Origin: Tamaricihabitans halophyticus
GTDB taxonomy: Bacteria; Actinomycetota; Actinomycetes; Mycobacteriales; Pseudonocardiaceae
Length of the DNA: 64,000 nt
Reading direction: 5' to 3'
Assembly: GCF_004340875.1 (NCBI RefSeq)
Contig: NZ_SLXQ01000001.1
Location: 1,178,001 to 1,242,000, forward strand
Shown: positions 34,119-43,210 of the stretch, piece after piece
Position numbering within the stretch: position 1 is the first letter of the stretch
Layout: the number at the start of each line of letters is the position of its first letter
Position numbers and translations under genes: made by a program
The notes under the pieces: generated by a model
Databases searched by the model: none
Told to the model about the DNA's origin: nothing
Seen by the model: the letters and a program-made list of their open reading frames with translations, nothing else

Positions 34119-35110
34119 TGTTTCCTCCTGGACAGCCGATCGAGTGCGACCGCGGCGATGACCAGCGTGCCGGTGGCGACGTCCTGGTACAGGTCGTCGA
34201 TACCGGCCTGGGTCAGCCCGGATCGCAGGGTTGCCACGATCAACGCTCCGATCATGGTGCCCAGCACGCTGCCGCGTCCACCAAACAGGCTTGTGCCGCC
34301 GAGCACTACCGCGGTGATGGCGTCCAGATTGCCGATCTGGTACGCGTTCGGGTCCGCGTTCGGCACCCTGCCGAGTGCCTGCCATGCCGCGATTCCATAG
34401 ATCACCCCGGCGACGATGTACACCGAGAGCAGCGTGCGGCGCACCGAGATACCGGATAGCCGCGCGGCTTCCGGGTCGTTGCCGACCGCGTAGACATGCT
34501 TGCCCCAGGCGGTTTTGGCCAGCGCGTAGGCCAAGCCGAGCACCATGATCAGCGCGATCGTCATCCCGTTGGTGACCGGGATACCGCCGAACAGGTAGCG
34601 CTGGGTGGACAGCCAGCGCAACACCCCATCGGTGGTCGGGATGCTCTGTCCATCGGAGTAGATCCGCGCCACCGCGGTGACGATGGTGAACATGCCAAGG
34701 GTGACGATGAACGGAGGCAGCCGGATCGCGGTGATCAGCGCGCCGTTCAGCGCGGCGATCGCGGAGGTCAGCGCGATTCCGAGCAGCAGCGCCACCCAGC
34801 CAGGCATCCCGCCGACGGCAAGATCCGCCATCACCAGCGTGGCGAGCACCGCGATCGAGGCGCAGGAGAGGTCAATCCCCGCGGTCAGGATGATCAGCGT
34901 CTGACCGAGCGCGATCGTGCCGATCACCAGAGACTGCGCCACCACCAGGGACAGGTTGTCCAGCTCAAGGAAGGTGTCGGTAGTCAGCGAGAAGATCAGG
35001 ATCGCGGCGAGCAGGGCGAGCGCAGGGCCAACCGCGGGCGTGCGCAGGATGTACTCACCGAGCTGTGCGCGCGTGTACTTCTTCGAGTTGTCCGCAGTAT
35101 TCGTGGTCAC
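34115..35110 (-). CDS. Sugar ABC transporter permease (RbsC/FrcC-like)
   Basis: 331 residues, ~10 hydrophobic helices. Family blocks: VIGTIALGQTLIILTAGIDL, then SGISVRRTLLSVYIVAGV and TAVVLGGTSLFGGRGSVLGT. Forms the channel of the importer. Overlaps its neighbours by 4 bases on both sides. Confidence 0.92.
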
Positions 35111-36117
35111 GAGTCACCCCAACAGTTCCGCATTCCCCATTCGGTGTTCTGGCTCGGTACGCCGGGCACCGGGTTGTCGGTGATCACGACCGATCCGGTG
35201 TTCTCGAACCCGCTGATTTTCTTGCCGGAGCGGGCATGTTCGACGGCCGCGTCCACGCCGAGGCGGGCCATCTTGGCCGGGAACTGCATCACGGTCGCGT
35301 CCACATCGCCCTTTTGCACATCGCCGACGCCCTGGCAGCCACCATCGATCGAGCCGACAAGCGGGTCGAGGCCGCGCGGTCGCAACGCCGCGTTGGCGCC
35401 GCGCGCGGTCGGTTCGTTCATCGTGTAGACGGCGTTGACGTCGCTCGCCCGCTGTAACAGGTTCTCCGCCGACTCCTGCGCCATGTTCTGGTCGCCGTTC
35501 GCGGAATCCTCGCCGAGGATCTGGCTGTCGCCGGCCTTCAGGCCGATCCCCTCGAGGAATCCCTGCCGTCGCTGGGTGTCCACGCTGCTGCCCGGCGTGC
35601 CGTTGAGCAGCAGCACCTGCGGATCGGTTTCGCCAAGCGCCGCCTTGATGTACTGGCCCTGCTTGCGACCGGCCTCCACGTTGTCGGTCGCGATCGTGCC
35701 GTCCACGGCTTCTTCCGGTTCGGTGGCGGTGTCCAGCGCGAGCACCATGATGCCCTTGTTGCGTGCTTGCTCGATCGCACTGAGCACGCCGGTTGAACTG
35801 TTCGGCGTGATCAGGATCGTGGTCGCGCCCTGCTGCACCAGGTTCTCGATCGCGGTGACCTGGCCGGCGTTGTCGCCGTCGAACCGGCCAGCGAGCGCGG
35901 AGAACTCGACGTCCTGCTCGGCTGCTTGCTTTCGGGCCGCTTCACGCAGTTGTACGAAGTAGGGGTTGGTATCGGTCTTGGTGACCAGCCCGACCTTGGC
36001 CTTGCCCTCCTCGGCGACGTTCGTGCCACCCCAGTAGCGCTCGCTCGTACAGCCGGCCAGCAATAATGCGCCCGCCGCTGCGATGGCCAGCAATCGTAAG
36101 GGACCCCATCGTCCCAT
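35107..36117 (-). CDS. Sugar ABC transporter substrate-binding lipoprotein
   Basis: 336 residues from ATG 36117 (GGGAGGCACC upstream). Lipobox LLLAGC, then a type I periplasmic-binding fold: VGLVTKTDTNPYFVQLRE, ITPNSSTGVLSAIEQARNKG, VDTQRRQGFLEG, and ending in a Cys-containing tail. First gene of the operon importer-permease-ATPase-two kinases. Likely ligand a pentose/hexose/polyol; not readable. The LacI operator at 36186 lies 69 bases upstream. Confidence 0.9.
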   Translation of the reverse strand: MGRWGPLRLLAIAAAGALLLAGCTSERYWGGTNVAEEGKAKVGLVTKTDTNPYFVQLREAARKQAAEQDVEFSALAGRFDGDNAGQVTAIENLVQQGATTILITPNSSTGVLSAIEQARNKGIMVLALDTATEPEEAVDGTIATDNVEAGRKQGQYIKAALGETDPQVLLLNGTPGSSVDTQRRQGFLEGIGLKAGDSQILGEDSANGDQNMAQESAENLLQRASDVNAVYTMNEPTARGANAALRPRGLDPLVGSIDGGCQGVGDVQKGDVDATVMQFPAKMARLGVDAAVEHARSGKKISGFENTGSVVITDNPVPGVPSQNTEWGMRNCWGDS

Positions 36118-36185
36118 GGTGCCTCCCGCTCGCGATGAATACACGGTGTGTGAGCGGGAACGTACGACCGGGTAAAGTCTTTTGA

Positions 36186-36207
36186 CAAGCGTTTGCGCAA
36201 ACGCTTG
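36186..36207. promoter_or_regulatory. Perfect 22-bp LacI-family operator
   Basis: CAAGCGTTTGC followed directly by its complement, with the central CG pair typical of LacI/PurR-type sites (full form of AANCGNTTNC dyads). It lies between the divergent importer operon and the LacI gene and overlaps TTGACA at 36182-36187, a possible -35 box of the regulator, so the repressor should control both directions. Confidence 0.82.
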
Positions 36208-36239
36208 CAGGAATGGCAGCGGTGAGCGAGGGAGATTCG

Positions 36240-37247
36240 ATGGTCACGATGCAGGACGTCGCCAAACTTGCCGGCGTCTCCATCACGACCGTCTCGCACG
36301 TAGTGAACAGCACCCGACAGGTCGCGCCAGCGACACGGGAGCGGGTGCTCGCGGCGATTGAGGAAACAGGTTACACCGGGGACGCGATCGCAAGATCACT
36401 CGTCACCGGTGGCACTCGCTCGCTTGGGGTGGCGATCTCGGTGGTCACCAATCCGTACTTCGCCGAGCTGATGCAGGCGATCGAGCGTGAGGCCACGGCC
36501 TCGGGCTACACGCTGCTGTTGATGGACACGCACGATGAGGCCGAGGTCGAGCAGTCCGCGGTGCGCATGCTGCGCTCACGCCGAGTGGACGGGTTGTTGC
36601 TGACCCCGACGCCGACCGCGCCGCGCTCAGTGCTGCCGGAGTTGCGGCAGATCGGCGTGCCGACGGTGCTTGTGGATCGGTTGCCCGGGTTCCGCGGGGT
36701 GGACCAGGTTGGGCCGGAAAACGTGCAGGCGACTTCGACCTTGGTGCAGCATCTTGGCGAGCTCGGGCATGAGCGGATCGGGTTGATCAGCGGGCGGTCC
36801 GGGCTCACCACGTCGGAGGAGCGGGTGCTCGGCTACCGGCTCGGGGTCGGGCGGGTTGGTCTGCCATGGGATCCCGCGCTGGTGTCCTCCGGCGAGTCGT
36901 CCGCGGAGCCAGCCAGTACCGCGTTGCATCAGTTGCTCGCGCTCGACCGGCCGCCGACGGCGGTGATCGCGGGGAACAACGTGATGATGTCCGGGGTGCT
37001 GCGATCCGCTCGGGCGCACGGGCTGCGGATTCCGCAGGATCTCGCCGTGGCCGGCTACGACGAGGTCGACTGGGCGGATCTGGTGGACCCGCCGTTGACC
37101 ACCATGGCCCAGCCCGTCGCGGAGATCGGCACAGAGGCGGTACGCATGCTGCTCAGCCGGATCGCCGAGCCCGGTCGCGAGGATCGCACCGTGCGCCTGC
37201 CGCCCCGGATGATTCACCGGCAATCCTGCGGCTGCGCGCCCGAGTGA
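36240..37247 (+). CDS. LacI-family repressor of the sugar operon
   Basis: 335 residues from ATG 36240 (GAGGGAGA upstream; two earlier in-frame starts exist). N-terminal HTH (MQDVAKLAGVSITTVSHVVN, with the hinge AIARSLVTG) and a type I ligand-binding domain (LGVAISVVTNPYFAELMQAI; GRRVDGLLL-like RRVDGLLLTPT; AVAGYDEVDWADLVDPPLTT). The Cys-rich end (QSCGCAPE) is unusual. Sits divergent to the importer with its operator between. Confidence 0.9.
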   Translation: MVTMQDVAKLAGVSITTVSHVVNSTRQVAPATRERVLAAIEETGYTGDAIARSLVTGGTRSLGVAISVVTNPYFAELMQAIEREATASGYTLLLMDTHDEAEVEQSAVRMLRSRRVDGLLLTPTPTAPRSVLPELRQIGVPTVLVDRLPGFRGVDQVGPENVQATSTLVQHLGELGHERIGLISGRSGLTTSEERVLGYRLGVGRVGLPWDPALVSSGESSAEPASTALHQLLALDRPPTAVIAGNNVMMSGVLRSARAHGLRIPQDLAVAGYDEVDWADLVDPPLTTMAQPVAEIGTEAVRMLLSRIAEPGREDRTVRLPPRMIHRQSCGCAPE

Positions 37248-37260
37248 CCCCACCCCGCCA

Positions 37261-37282
37261 ACCGCGCTCTTTAAGGTTAGCG
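37261..37282 (+). repeat. Dispersed 3'-end repeat, copy 4 (short form)
   Basis: ACCGCGCTCTTTAAGG plus TTAGCG, between the convergent LacI and SDR stops (37247 and 37286). Confidence 0.75.
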
Positions 37283-37285
37283 AGG

Positions 37286-38029
37286 TCAGCGGCCGCCGCC
37301 GATGGTGAGCACGGCGCCGGTCACGTACGAGGCGGCGGGGGAGAGCAGCCAGCTGACGCCGGCGGCGATCTCCTCGGGCAATCCCGCCCGCCCCAACGGG
37401 ATCAGCGGAGCGAGCCGGTCGACCCGGCCTGGCTCACCCGAGGCGGCGTGCAGCTCGGTCGCTACCGCGCCCGGCGCCACACAGTTCACCCGAATGCCCT
37501 CCGGGCCGGTCTCCTGCGCCAGCCCGACGGTCATCGCCTCCACCGCGGCCTTACTTCCCGCATAGTGCACCCACTCACCCGCTGAACCCCGTTGTGCCGC
37601 GGTGGACGAGATGTTCACGATCACCCCACCCGATCCACCGTTGCTTGTGGACATTCGGCGGACAGCTTCCTTGGCACACATAAAAGTTCCCAGCACGTTC
37701 ACTTCGAGCGTGCGGCGGACGTCAGCCGCGGACCACTCGACGACCTTGCCGATCATGCCGCCGGTGATCCCCGCGTTGTTCACCAGACCGGCCAGTGGGC
37801 CCAGCTCCTCGGCCGCGGCGAACATCGCCAGCACCTCGTCCTCATTGGACACATCGGCGCGGAAGGGAGCGGCGCGACCACCCGCTGCCTCGATCTCCGC
37901 GACCACGTCCTGCGCGCGGTCCGCCGAACCCGAGTAGTTGACAAGTACCGCGAACTCGCCGGCGGCCGCCCGCGCGATCGCCGCGCCAATGCCCCGACTG
38001 CCGCCAGTCACAATCAGTGTTCCAGCCAT
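37286..38029 (-). CDS. Short-chain dehydrogenase/reductase (FabG/glucose dehydrogenase-like)
   Basis: 247 residues. Cofactor loop TGGSRGIG, NNAGI, catalytic Ser in VNISSTAAQRG and the YxxxK pair in HYAGSKAAVEA; ends GAVLTIGGGR. A classical NAD(P)-dependent SDR; substrate unknown. Confidence 0.9.
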   Translation of the reverse strand: MAGTLIVTGGSRGIGAAIARAAAGEFAVLVNYSGSADRAQDVVAEIEAAGGRAAPFRADVSNEDEVLAMFAAAEELGPLAGLVNNAGITGGMIGKVVEWSAADVRRTLEVNVLGTFMCAKEAVRRMSTSNGGSGGVIVNISSTAAQRGSAGEWVHYAGSKAAVEAMTVGLAQETGPEGIRVNCVAPGAVATELHAASGEPGRVDRLAPLIPLGRAGLPEEIAAGVSWLLSPAASYVTGAVLTIGGGR

Positions 38030-38059
38030 CGGCCAATCATGCCCGATGGCTGTCCGGCG

Positions 38060-38494
38060 TCACGGTTGCAGATCAAGCTGGGCCAGATCGGAGCCATCCA
38101 TCGCGAACGGCACCGAAGCGTGCTCGTGCACGATCAACCACTGATCGTCGACCCGGACGAAACCGAGCGTCAGCCGGAACCACAGACTGGTCTGCTTCCC
38201 GCGCTGCACCCCGTACATCCGATCAAGGCTGTACGCGAACCCGGTATCGGCGCCCGCGTGCACGGTCAGCCGGGTCACCTCGTAACCAACCTGGCCATCC
38301 CAGGTGTCCAGCCAGCCGGTCAATCCAGGCACATCCGCGCGACCGGTGGACAGCGGGGGAGCCAGTGCGTAGTTGACCATCTCCGGCGCTTCCATCGCGA
38401 CCAGGGCGTGCGCATCCTTGTTCCGCAGGGCCGCCGCCCGCTCCTCGATCCGTGCGCTAATCGCTGCCGCCGCCTCGCTCACGCCGATTGCCAT
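38060..38494 (-). CDS. NTF2/SnoaL-like protein
   Basis: 144 residues from ATG 38494 (AAGGGG 9 bases upstream). NTF2-like alpha+beta barrel: ERAAALRNKDAHALVAMEAP, then YEVTRLTVHAG, FRLTLGFVRVDDQWLIVHEH. Divergent from an ECF sigma factor whose tail has the same fold, so the two may share a ligand. 30 bases from the SDR gene on the same strand. Confidence 0.8.
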   Translation of the reverse strand: MAIGVSEAAAAISARIEERAAALRNKDAHALVAMEAPEMVNYALAPPLSTGRADVPGLTGWLDTWDGQVGYEVTRLTVHAGADTGFAYSLDRMYGVQRGKQTSLWFRLTLGFVRVDDQWLIVHEHASVPFAMDGSDLAQLDLQP

Positions 38495-38596
38495 CGCGAT
38501 CATCCCCTTCTGGTCATCAATTCAGTCAGTTCCGCATTCCGTTCCGACGCCTCGAACCGAGAAAAATCATCGGGGTTCGCGAGTATCGTGCAGACC

Positions 38597-39568
38597 GTGA
38601 GCACACCAACGATCGACGATTCGTTCATGGTGCGGGTCGAGCCGCTGCGCAAGGAGTTGACCGCGCACTGCTACCGGATGGTCGGCTCGGTGCACGAGGC
38701 GGAAGACCTCGTCCAGGAGACCTACCTGAACGCTTGGCGCGGGTTCGGCAAGTTCGAGAATCGCTCGTCCCTGCGCACCTGGCTGTACCAGATCGCGACC
38801 AACACCTGCCTGAGTGCACTGCGCGGCAAGCACCGGCGGCCACTACCGACCGGCCTCGGCCAACCGAGCAGCGATCCGCACGGGGAGCTACCCACCCGTG
38901 ACGACCTGCACTGGCTGGAACCGCTGCCGGACAGCATGGTCTGGGGCAACGTGGATCCGGACCCCGCGGATGAAGCGATCATCAGAGACAGCGTCCGCCT
39001 CGCCTTCGTCGCCGCGCTGCAACACCTCACCCCGCAACAGCGGGCCGTGGTCCTGCTCTGCGATGTGCTTTCCTGGCGAGCCAAGGAAGCCGCGGCTGCC
39101 CTCGGTGTCTCCGTGGCGGCGGTGAACAGCAGCCTGCAGCGTGCCCGCGCGCAACTCAGCAAACAGCGCGCGGCCGAGGACACGGACCAGTCTGCGCAGC
39201 ACGATCGGCAACTGCTCGACAAGTACGTCGCCGCTTTCGAAGATTACGATGTGGACAAGCTGGTCACGCTGTTGACCGACGAAACCATCTGGGAGATGCC
39301 GCCGTTCACCGGCTGGTTTCAAGGCGCCGAGGCGATCGGGGCGCTGGTCCGCGAGCAGTGCCCGGCCAAACGTGCCGGGGATATGCGCATCCTGCGGACG
39401 TCTGGCAACGGACAGCCAGTCCTCGCCGTCTACCTACGTGACGCCGATGACGAGTACCGACCGTTCCAGTTACACCAGTTGACCCTTGGTGCGGCCAAGG
39501 TCGCGCATGTGGTGTGCTATTTCGACACCAGCTTGTTCGCGACCTTCGGGCTACCCGAAACGCTGTAG
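38597..39568 (+). CDS. ECF sigma factor with C-terminal SnoaL-like domain
   Basis: 323 residues from GTG 38597; GTG 38588 is possible. Region 2: HCYRMVGSVHEAEDLVQETY and RTWLYQIATNTCLSALRG; region 4: LTPQQRAVVLLCDVLSWRAK and AVNSSLQRARAQLS. Residues ~205-323 are an NTF2/SnoaL domain (LLDKYVAAFEDYDVDKLVTL; MPPFTGWFQGAEAIGAL). In such self-regulated ECF groups the tail replaces an anti-sigma factor. Divergent to the free NTF2-like gene; convergent with the methyltransferase, 4 bases apart. Confidence 0.88.
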   Translation: MSTPTIDDSFMVRVEPLRKELTAHCYRMVGSVHEAEDLVQETYLNAWRGFGKFENRSSLRTWLYQIATNTCLSALRGKHRRPLPTGLGQPSSDPHGELPTRDDLHWLEPLPDSMVWGNVDPDPADEAIIRDSVRLAFVAALQHLTPQQRAVVLLCDVLSWRAKEAAAALGVSVAAVNSSLQRARAQLSKQRAAEDTDQSAQHDRQLLDKYVAAFEDYDVDKLVTLLTDETIWEMPPFTGWFQGAEAIGALVREQCPAKRAGDMRILRTSGNGQPVLAVYLRDADDEYRPFQLHQLTLGAAKVAHVVCYFDTSLFATFGLPETL

Positions 39569-39572
39569 GTGT

Positions 39573-40244
39573 TCACCAGGCACGGTCCACATCGGCGTGT
39601 TGCCGGATCCAGGTGTGCATCACGATCCCGGCAGCAACCCCGGCGTTGATCGACCGTGTGGAACCGAACTGCGCGATGGACACCACTTGCGTAGCTGCCT
39701 CGCTTGCCTCCGCGCTGAGCCCCGGTCCCTCCTGCCCGAAAAGCAGCACGCAGCGCTCCGGTAACCGTGCCGTTTCCACCCGCTGCGCTCCGGGGGTGTT
39801 GTCCACCGCCACGATCGGCAATTCTTCCGCCGCGGCGAACTCGACGAAATCCAGTACCGATGGGTGGTGCCGCAGATGCTGATAGCGATCGGTCACCATC
39901 GCGCCACGCCGGTTCCACCTCCGCCGGCCGACAATATGTACCGCGGCGGCCGCGAACGCGTTGGCTGTGCGCACCACGGTGCCGATGTTGTGGTCATGCT
40001 GGAAATTCTCGATCGCCACGTGGAATCCGTGCCGCCGGTTGTCCAGATCCGCGACTACCGCATCCCGCCGCCAGTAGCGGTAGTAGTCGACGACATTGCG
40101 CCGATCACCTTCGGCGAGTAGTTCCGGATCGTAACGCGGGTCATCCGGCCACGGTCCATCCCACGGGCCGACCCCGACCGCGCCATTGCTCACCCATTCG
40201 GTCGGACCGGACTCGCTGATACCGGGTTCGTCATCGGTGTGCAC
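39573..40244 (-). CDS. SpoU/TrmH-family RNA 2'-O-methyltransferase
   Basis: 223 residues. The knotted-fold motifs are complete: motif 1 NFQHDHNIGTVVRTANAF (Asn and Arg), motif 2 LLFGQEGPGLS, motif 3 GSTRSINAGVAAGIVMH. Methylates a ribose in tRNA or rRNA; target not readable. The first ~55 residues are an acidic extension. Confidence 0.9.
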   Translation of the reverse strand: MHTDDEPGISESGPTEWVSNGAVGVGPWDGPWPDDPRYDPELLAEGDRRNVVDYYRYWRRDAVVADLDNRRHGFHVAIENFQHDHNIGTVVRTANAFAAAAVHIVGRRRWNRRGAMVTDRYQHLRHHPSVLDFVEFAAAEELPIVAVDNTPGAQRVETARLPERCVLLFGQEGPGLSAEASEAATQVVSIAQFGSTRSINAGVAAGIVMHTWIRQHADVDRAW

Positions 40245-40256
40245 GGCACAAGACTG

Positions 40257-40655
40257 TCACCCGGCTGGGCGGAGCATGCCATCGCCCGGCTCGTTCGCGC
40301 CGGCCCTGCGCTGCCGCCACCGCAGATAGGCGCCGACATAGGAAAACGCGAGGATCGCGAAAGCAAGTACCGCCACCAGCGGAAGCAACCGATCGGGGAA
40401 GAGCACCCCGTAGATGTAGTACTCGTTGAACCCGCCGGGCAGATCGCCGAGCCCCTGCAGTTGCCGGAAGTAGTTCTCCACCGAGGTCAATGGGCACGGC
40501 AACGGAAAGGTAACGACAAGCACGCCCCAAAGCGCGAAGAACATATGCACGAAGATCGATTTCGGCCACCGCCAGGCGAGAAAACCGCCGAGGCCGATAT
40601 AGGCGAGTGCAATAAAATGGATGGCAGCGGTCAGTGTGGCGAGCGTTTGTGCCAT
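40257..40655 (-). CDS. DUF2784 membrane protein
   Basis: 132 residues from ATG 40655 (GGGAGG upstream). Three or four helices: TAAIHFIALAYIGLGGFLAW, FFALWGVLVVTFPLPCPL, LLPLVAVLAFAILAFSYVGA. The CPLTSVENYFRQLQG block matches DUF2784. Function unknown. Confidence 0.85.
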   Translation of the reverse strand: MAQTLATLTAAIHFIALAYIGLGGFLAWRWPKSIFVHMFFALWGVLVVTFPLPCPLTSVENYFRQLQGLGDLPGGFNEYYIYGVLFPDRLLPLVAVLAFAILAFSYVGAYLRWRQRRAGANEPGDGMLRPAG

Positions 40656-40741
40656 TGTCCGCACCTCCCGTTACACCACTCCCCAACGTCCACTTTACTT
40701 AACACAGCTAATCGCTGCCCAGCGATATTCCCCCGCACAGC

Positions 40742-40783
40742 AAAAAGCGCCGCACGCGAGGAGTACTCCTGACGTACGGCGCT
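40742..40783 (-). terminator. Intrinsic terminator after lemA-like gene
   Basis: AAGCGCCG pairs with CGGCGCTT around an inner dyad AGGAGTACTCCT. On the minus strand it is followed by five T residues. Confidence 0.75.
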
Positions 40784-40798
40784 TCGCGCTACCGCTGT

Positions 40799-41692
40799 TC
40801 AGCCCTGTGGCGGGAACTGCTGTCCCGGCTGCTGCGGCGGCTGGCCCTGGGGTGGCTGGCCCTGGGGTGGCTGGCCCTGCGGCGGCTGACCCTGGGGCGG
40901 CGGCGGGGCGTAACCGGGCTGCTGCGGTTGCTGCATGGGCTGTTGGGGTTGCTGCGGCTGCTGCATCGGCTGCTGCGGCTGGGCCGGCTGCTGGCCATAC
41001 ATCGGCTGCCCGGGTGCCTGCTGCGGCTGTGCCGGCGGCATCTGCGGCTGGGGCGGCTGCTGCGCGAACTGTTGTTGCGGCTGCTGGGCGAACTGCTGCG
41101 GCTGCTGGTTGTTCAGCGAGTCGAACGCGCCCTTCAGCGTCGGCGCCGCGCGTACCCGAGGATCGTCTACCTCGTAGTACTCCGCCTTCACGTAGCTGCC
41201 CTTGAACATGCTGGACGGGAAGGTGTCGAAGCGGGTGTTGAACGCCTTCACATTGCCGTTGTAGAAGCGCCGGCCGGCGGCGATCCGGTCTTCCGTCTCG
41301 GCCATCTGCTCCTGCAGGTAACGGAAATCCTGGTTCGCCTTCAGCTGCGGGTAGCTCTCCGCCACCGACATGAAGTTGGTCAGCGCGCCGTTCAGGTTCT
41401 GTTCGGCCTGACTCTGCGCGAGCGGTCCCGCGCCATGCCTGGCGACGGCGTTCGCCCGCGCCTGCACCACCTGATTCAGCGTGTTCTGTTCGAACTGCGC
41501 CGATGCCTTGACGACCTCGATCAGGTTGCCGATCAGATCGTGCCGACGCTGTAGTTCAACGTCGATCTGCCGCCAGGACTCCTGCACGGTGTTGTGCTGC
41601 GTTGCGAACTTGTTCTTCATCGAGATCGCGGCGATCACCAGAACGATGATCAGCGCGACGACGACGCCGAGCGCGATGAGTACTGCTTCCAC
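40799..41692 (-). CDS. LemA-family protein with a long Pro/Gln repeat tail
   Basis: 297 residues. N-terminal membrane helix (LIALGVVVALIIVLVIAAIS), then the LemA core (RQIDVELQRRHDLIGNLIEV; ANAVARHGAG; AFNTRFDTFPSSMF). Residues ~195-297 are a low-complexity Gln/Pro tail with repeats of PQQPMQQ and of GQPPQ. LemA proteins normally end near residue 190-200, so the tail is an addition. Function of LemA is unclear; the membrane anchor puts the tail probably outside. Confidence 0.87.
   Translation of the reverse strand: MEAVLIALGVVVALIIVLVIAAISMKNKFATQHNTVQESWRQIDVELQRRHDLIGNLIEVVKASAQFEQNTLNQVVQARANAVARHGAGPLAQSQAEQNLNGALTNFMSVAESYPQLKANQDFRYLQEQMAETEDRIAAGRRFYNGNVKAFNTRFDTFPSSMFKGSYVKAEYYEVDDPRVRAAPTLKGAFDSLNNQQPQQFAQQPQQQFAQQPPQPQMPPAQPQQAPGQPMYGQQPAQPQQPMQQPQQPQQPMQQPQQPGYAPPPPQGQPPQGQPPQGQPPQGQPPQQPGQQFPPQG
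40838..40897. repeat. Four 15-bp tandem units inside the lemA-like gene
   Basis: Units at 40838, 40853, 40868 and 40883, each a variant of TGGCTGGCCCTGGGG, coding for GQPPQ on the minus strand. The unit number may vary between strains. Confidence 0.75.
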
Positions 41693-41758
41693 GCGGGGAA
41701 GGCTACCCTGCCCGCGTAGCTCCCGCGTGAAATATGTCGAAACCGTGCCTCGACGGCA

Positions 41759-42301
41759 CTAGGCCAACCCGAGATCGGCGAGGTTGAGCAACCCGCGGTA
41801 GGTGAGTCCGCGCTGCTCAATGGCCTCCCGCGCGCCGGTGTCCCGATCCACCACGGTGGCGACCCCGACCACCTCGGCCCCTGCCGCGCGGAGCGCATCC
41901 ACCGCGGTCAACACGCTGCTCCCGGTGGTGGAGGTGTCCTCGACCGCGAGCACCCGCTGGCCGCTTACCTCACTGCCCTCGATCTGCCGCTGCATGCCGT
42001 GTTCCTTGGTGGACTTTCGCACCACGAAGGCGTCCAACACGACCCCGTCGGCGGCCGCGGAATGCAACATCGCGCAGGCAACCGGATCAGCACCGAGGGT
42101 TAGCCCGCCAGCCGCGACAAAGTCCCAGTCCGAGGTCAGCTGGCGCAGCAGCCGACCGATCAGCGGGGCTGCCGCATGGTGCAGGGTGGCCCGCCGCAGG
42201 TCCACGTAGTAGTCAGCGTCCACTCCCGACGCCAACCGCACCTTGCCGTGTACCACGGCGATTTCACTGATCAACCTGGCCAGTTCGGCACGGCCAGCCA
42301 T
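41759..42301 (-). CDS. pyrE: Orotate phosphoribosyltransferase
   Basis: 180 residues from ATG 42301 (GGAG upstream). The PRPP loop is VLAVEDTSTTGSSVL; other sites: YYVDLRRATLHHAAAPLIG, AAGGLTLGADPVACAM, and the lysines in FVVRKSTKEHGMQ. Converts orotate + PRPP to OMP in pyrimidine synthesis. Isolated from other pyr genes here, as is common in actinobacteria. Confidence 0.92.
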   Translation of the reverse strand: MAGRAELARLISEIAVVHGKVRLASGVDADYYVDLRRATLHHAAAPLIGRLLRQLTSDWDFVAAGGLTLGADPVACAMLHSAAADGVVLDAFVVRKSTKEHGMQRQIEGSEVSGQRVLAVEDTSTTGSSVLTAVDALRAAGAEVVGVATVVDRDTGAREAIEQRGLTYRGLLNLADLGLA

Positions 42302-42371
42302 ATCCACGACTCCGCTTCGCACAGGTCAGGAGCATCGCATACGGCCGCGCGCGCGGACACCGCGGCACGCG

Positions 42372-43157
42372 CTACGGCAGCGGGACGTATCGCAGCGGTG
42401 TATGCGGCAGGCCGGCCGGCACCTGCCAGCCGTTGTTGTACACGAAGCTGGGTACCCGGTCGGCCAGCTCACAGAGGAAGTTCGCCATGGTGAGCACGTC
42501 GCCGGGCCCGGAGAGCCAGCCGTTGCGCCAACCGATCAGGTTCGGCCCGTCGAAGCGCCAGCCGATCTCGGCCGCTCGCGGGTCAGTGAGCAGCCACTCC
42601 ATGGTGCGCGGATGCAGCACGTCGTAGGCGAACCGAGGGATATCGCAGCCGATCTGGAAGGTCTGGTTGAACTGCACGCTCTCCAGTTGCAGATCCCGCA
42701 CGCCGAAGACTTCCGCCGCGCTGGAAAGCAGGCCCGCGCGGGCGACCTGTAAACGCGGCACCGCGGCGGGCAGCTGGACCACACCGGCCTGCACCGTGCC
42801 GCCGGGGTTGCCGCGCATGGACGTCCTGGTGCGCGGCCCCGAGCCGTACTGCACCACATCCGCCGGGTAGTAGTACCCGAGCTCGCTGACCAGCACCGGC
42901 CGGTCCTGGTAGGTCGCGGTCAGCACATGCCGCAGTTCGCGCATCGTGCCGCGGGTGAACGGGGTGCCGTCGAAGTAGTTGAGCAGCGTGTCCGGCACGT
43001 TGTCCCGGTAGCTCCAGCCGTTGCTCGCGCACCAGCTGCCCAGCTGGTGCCGGACGCGTGCGATCCGCCGGTTGCGGCGGCTTCGGGCGATCGCACCGCC
43101 GGCCGTGGCGGCAAGCCGGACCAGCTGGATGCCTAGGCGGATGAACGGTGCGGCCAC
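42372..43157 (-). CDS. Hypothetical protein with N-terminal hydrophobic/basic segment
   Basis: 261 residues. Starts with a short hydrophobic patch (FIRLGIQLVRLAATAGGAIA) and a basic stretch, then a soluble domain (LGSWCASNGWSYRD; VLVSELGYYYP; FQIGCDIPRFAYDVLHPRTM; RNGWLSGPGDVLTMANFLC). The order of elements resembles the unknown protein at 44080 (N-terminal anchor, RGW/NGWSY start, DPRAAE/GWxxxG), so they may be distant paralogues. No function assigned. Confidence 0.75.
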   Translation of the reverse strand: MAAPFIRLGIQLVRLAATAGGAIARSRRNRRIARVRHQLGSWCASNGWSYRDNVPDTLLNYFDGTPFTRGTMRELRHVLTATYQDRPVLVSELGYYYPADVVQYGSGPRTRTSMRGNPGGTVQAGVVQLPAAVPRLQVARAGLLSSAAEVFGVRDLQLESVQFNQTFQIGCDIPRFAYDVLHPRTMEWLLTDPRAAEIGWRFDGPNLIGWRNGWLSGPGDVLTMANFLCELADRVPSFVYNNGWQVPAGLPHTPLRYVPLP

Positions 43158-43210
43158 GAATCAGTTCTTACCAGCGGGGCAGGCAAATCGGCTAATTCGG
43201 GTGCCGGGTA

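Noticed and set aside
37592-38596. Upstream extension of the sigma-factor frame (335 codons)
   Set aside because: Lies opposite the SDR and NTF2-like genes and has shadow-like composition; sigma homologues start near 38597.
40838-41110. Repeats that might be a CRISPR array
   Set aside because: They are adjacent 15-bp coding repeats in a Pro/Gln tail without spacers.
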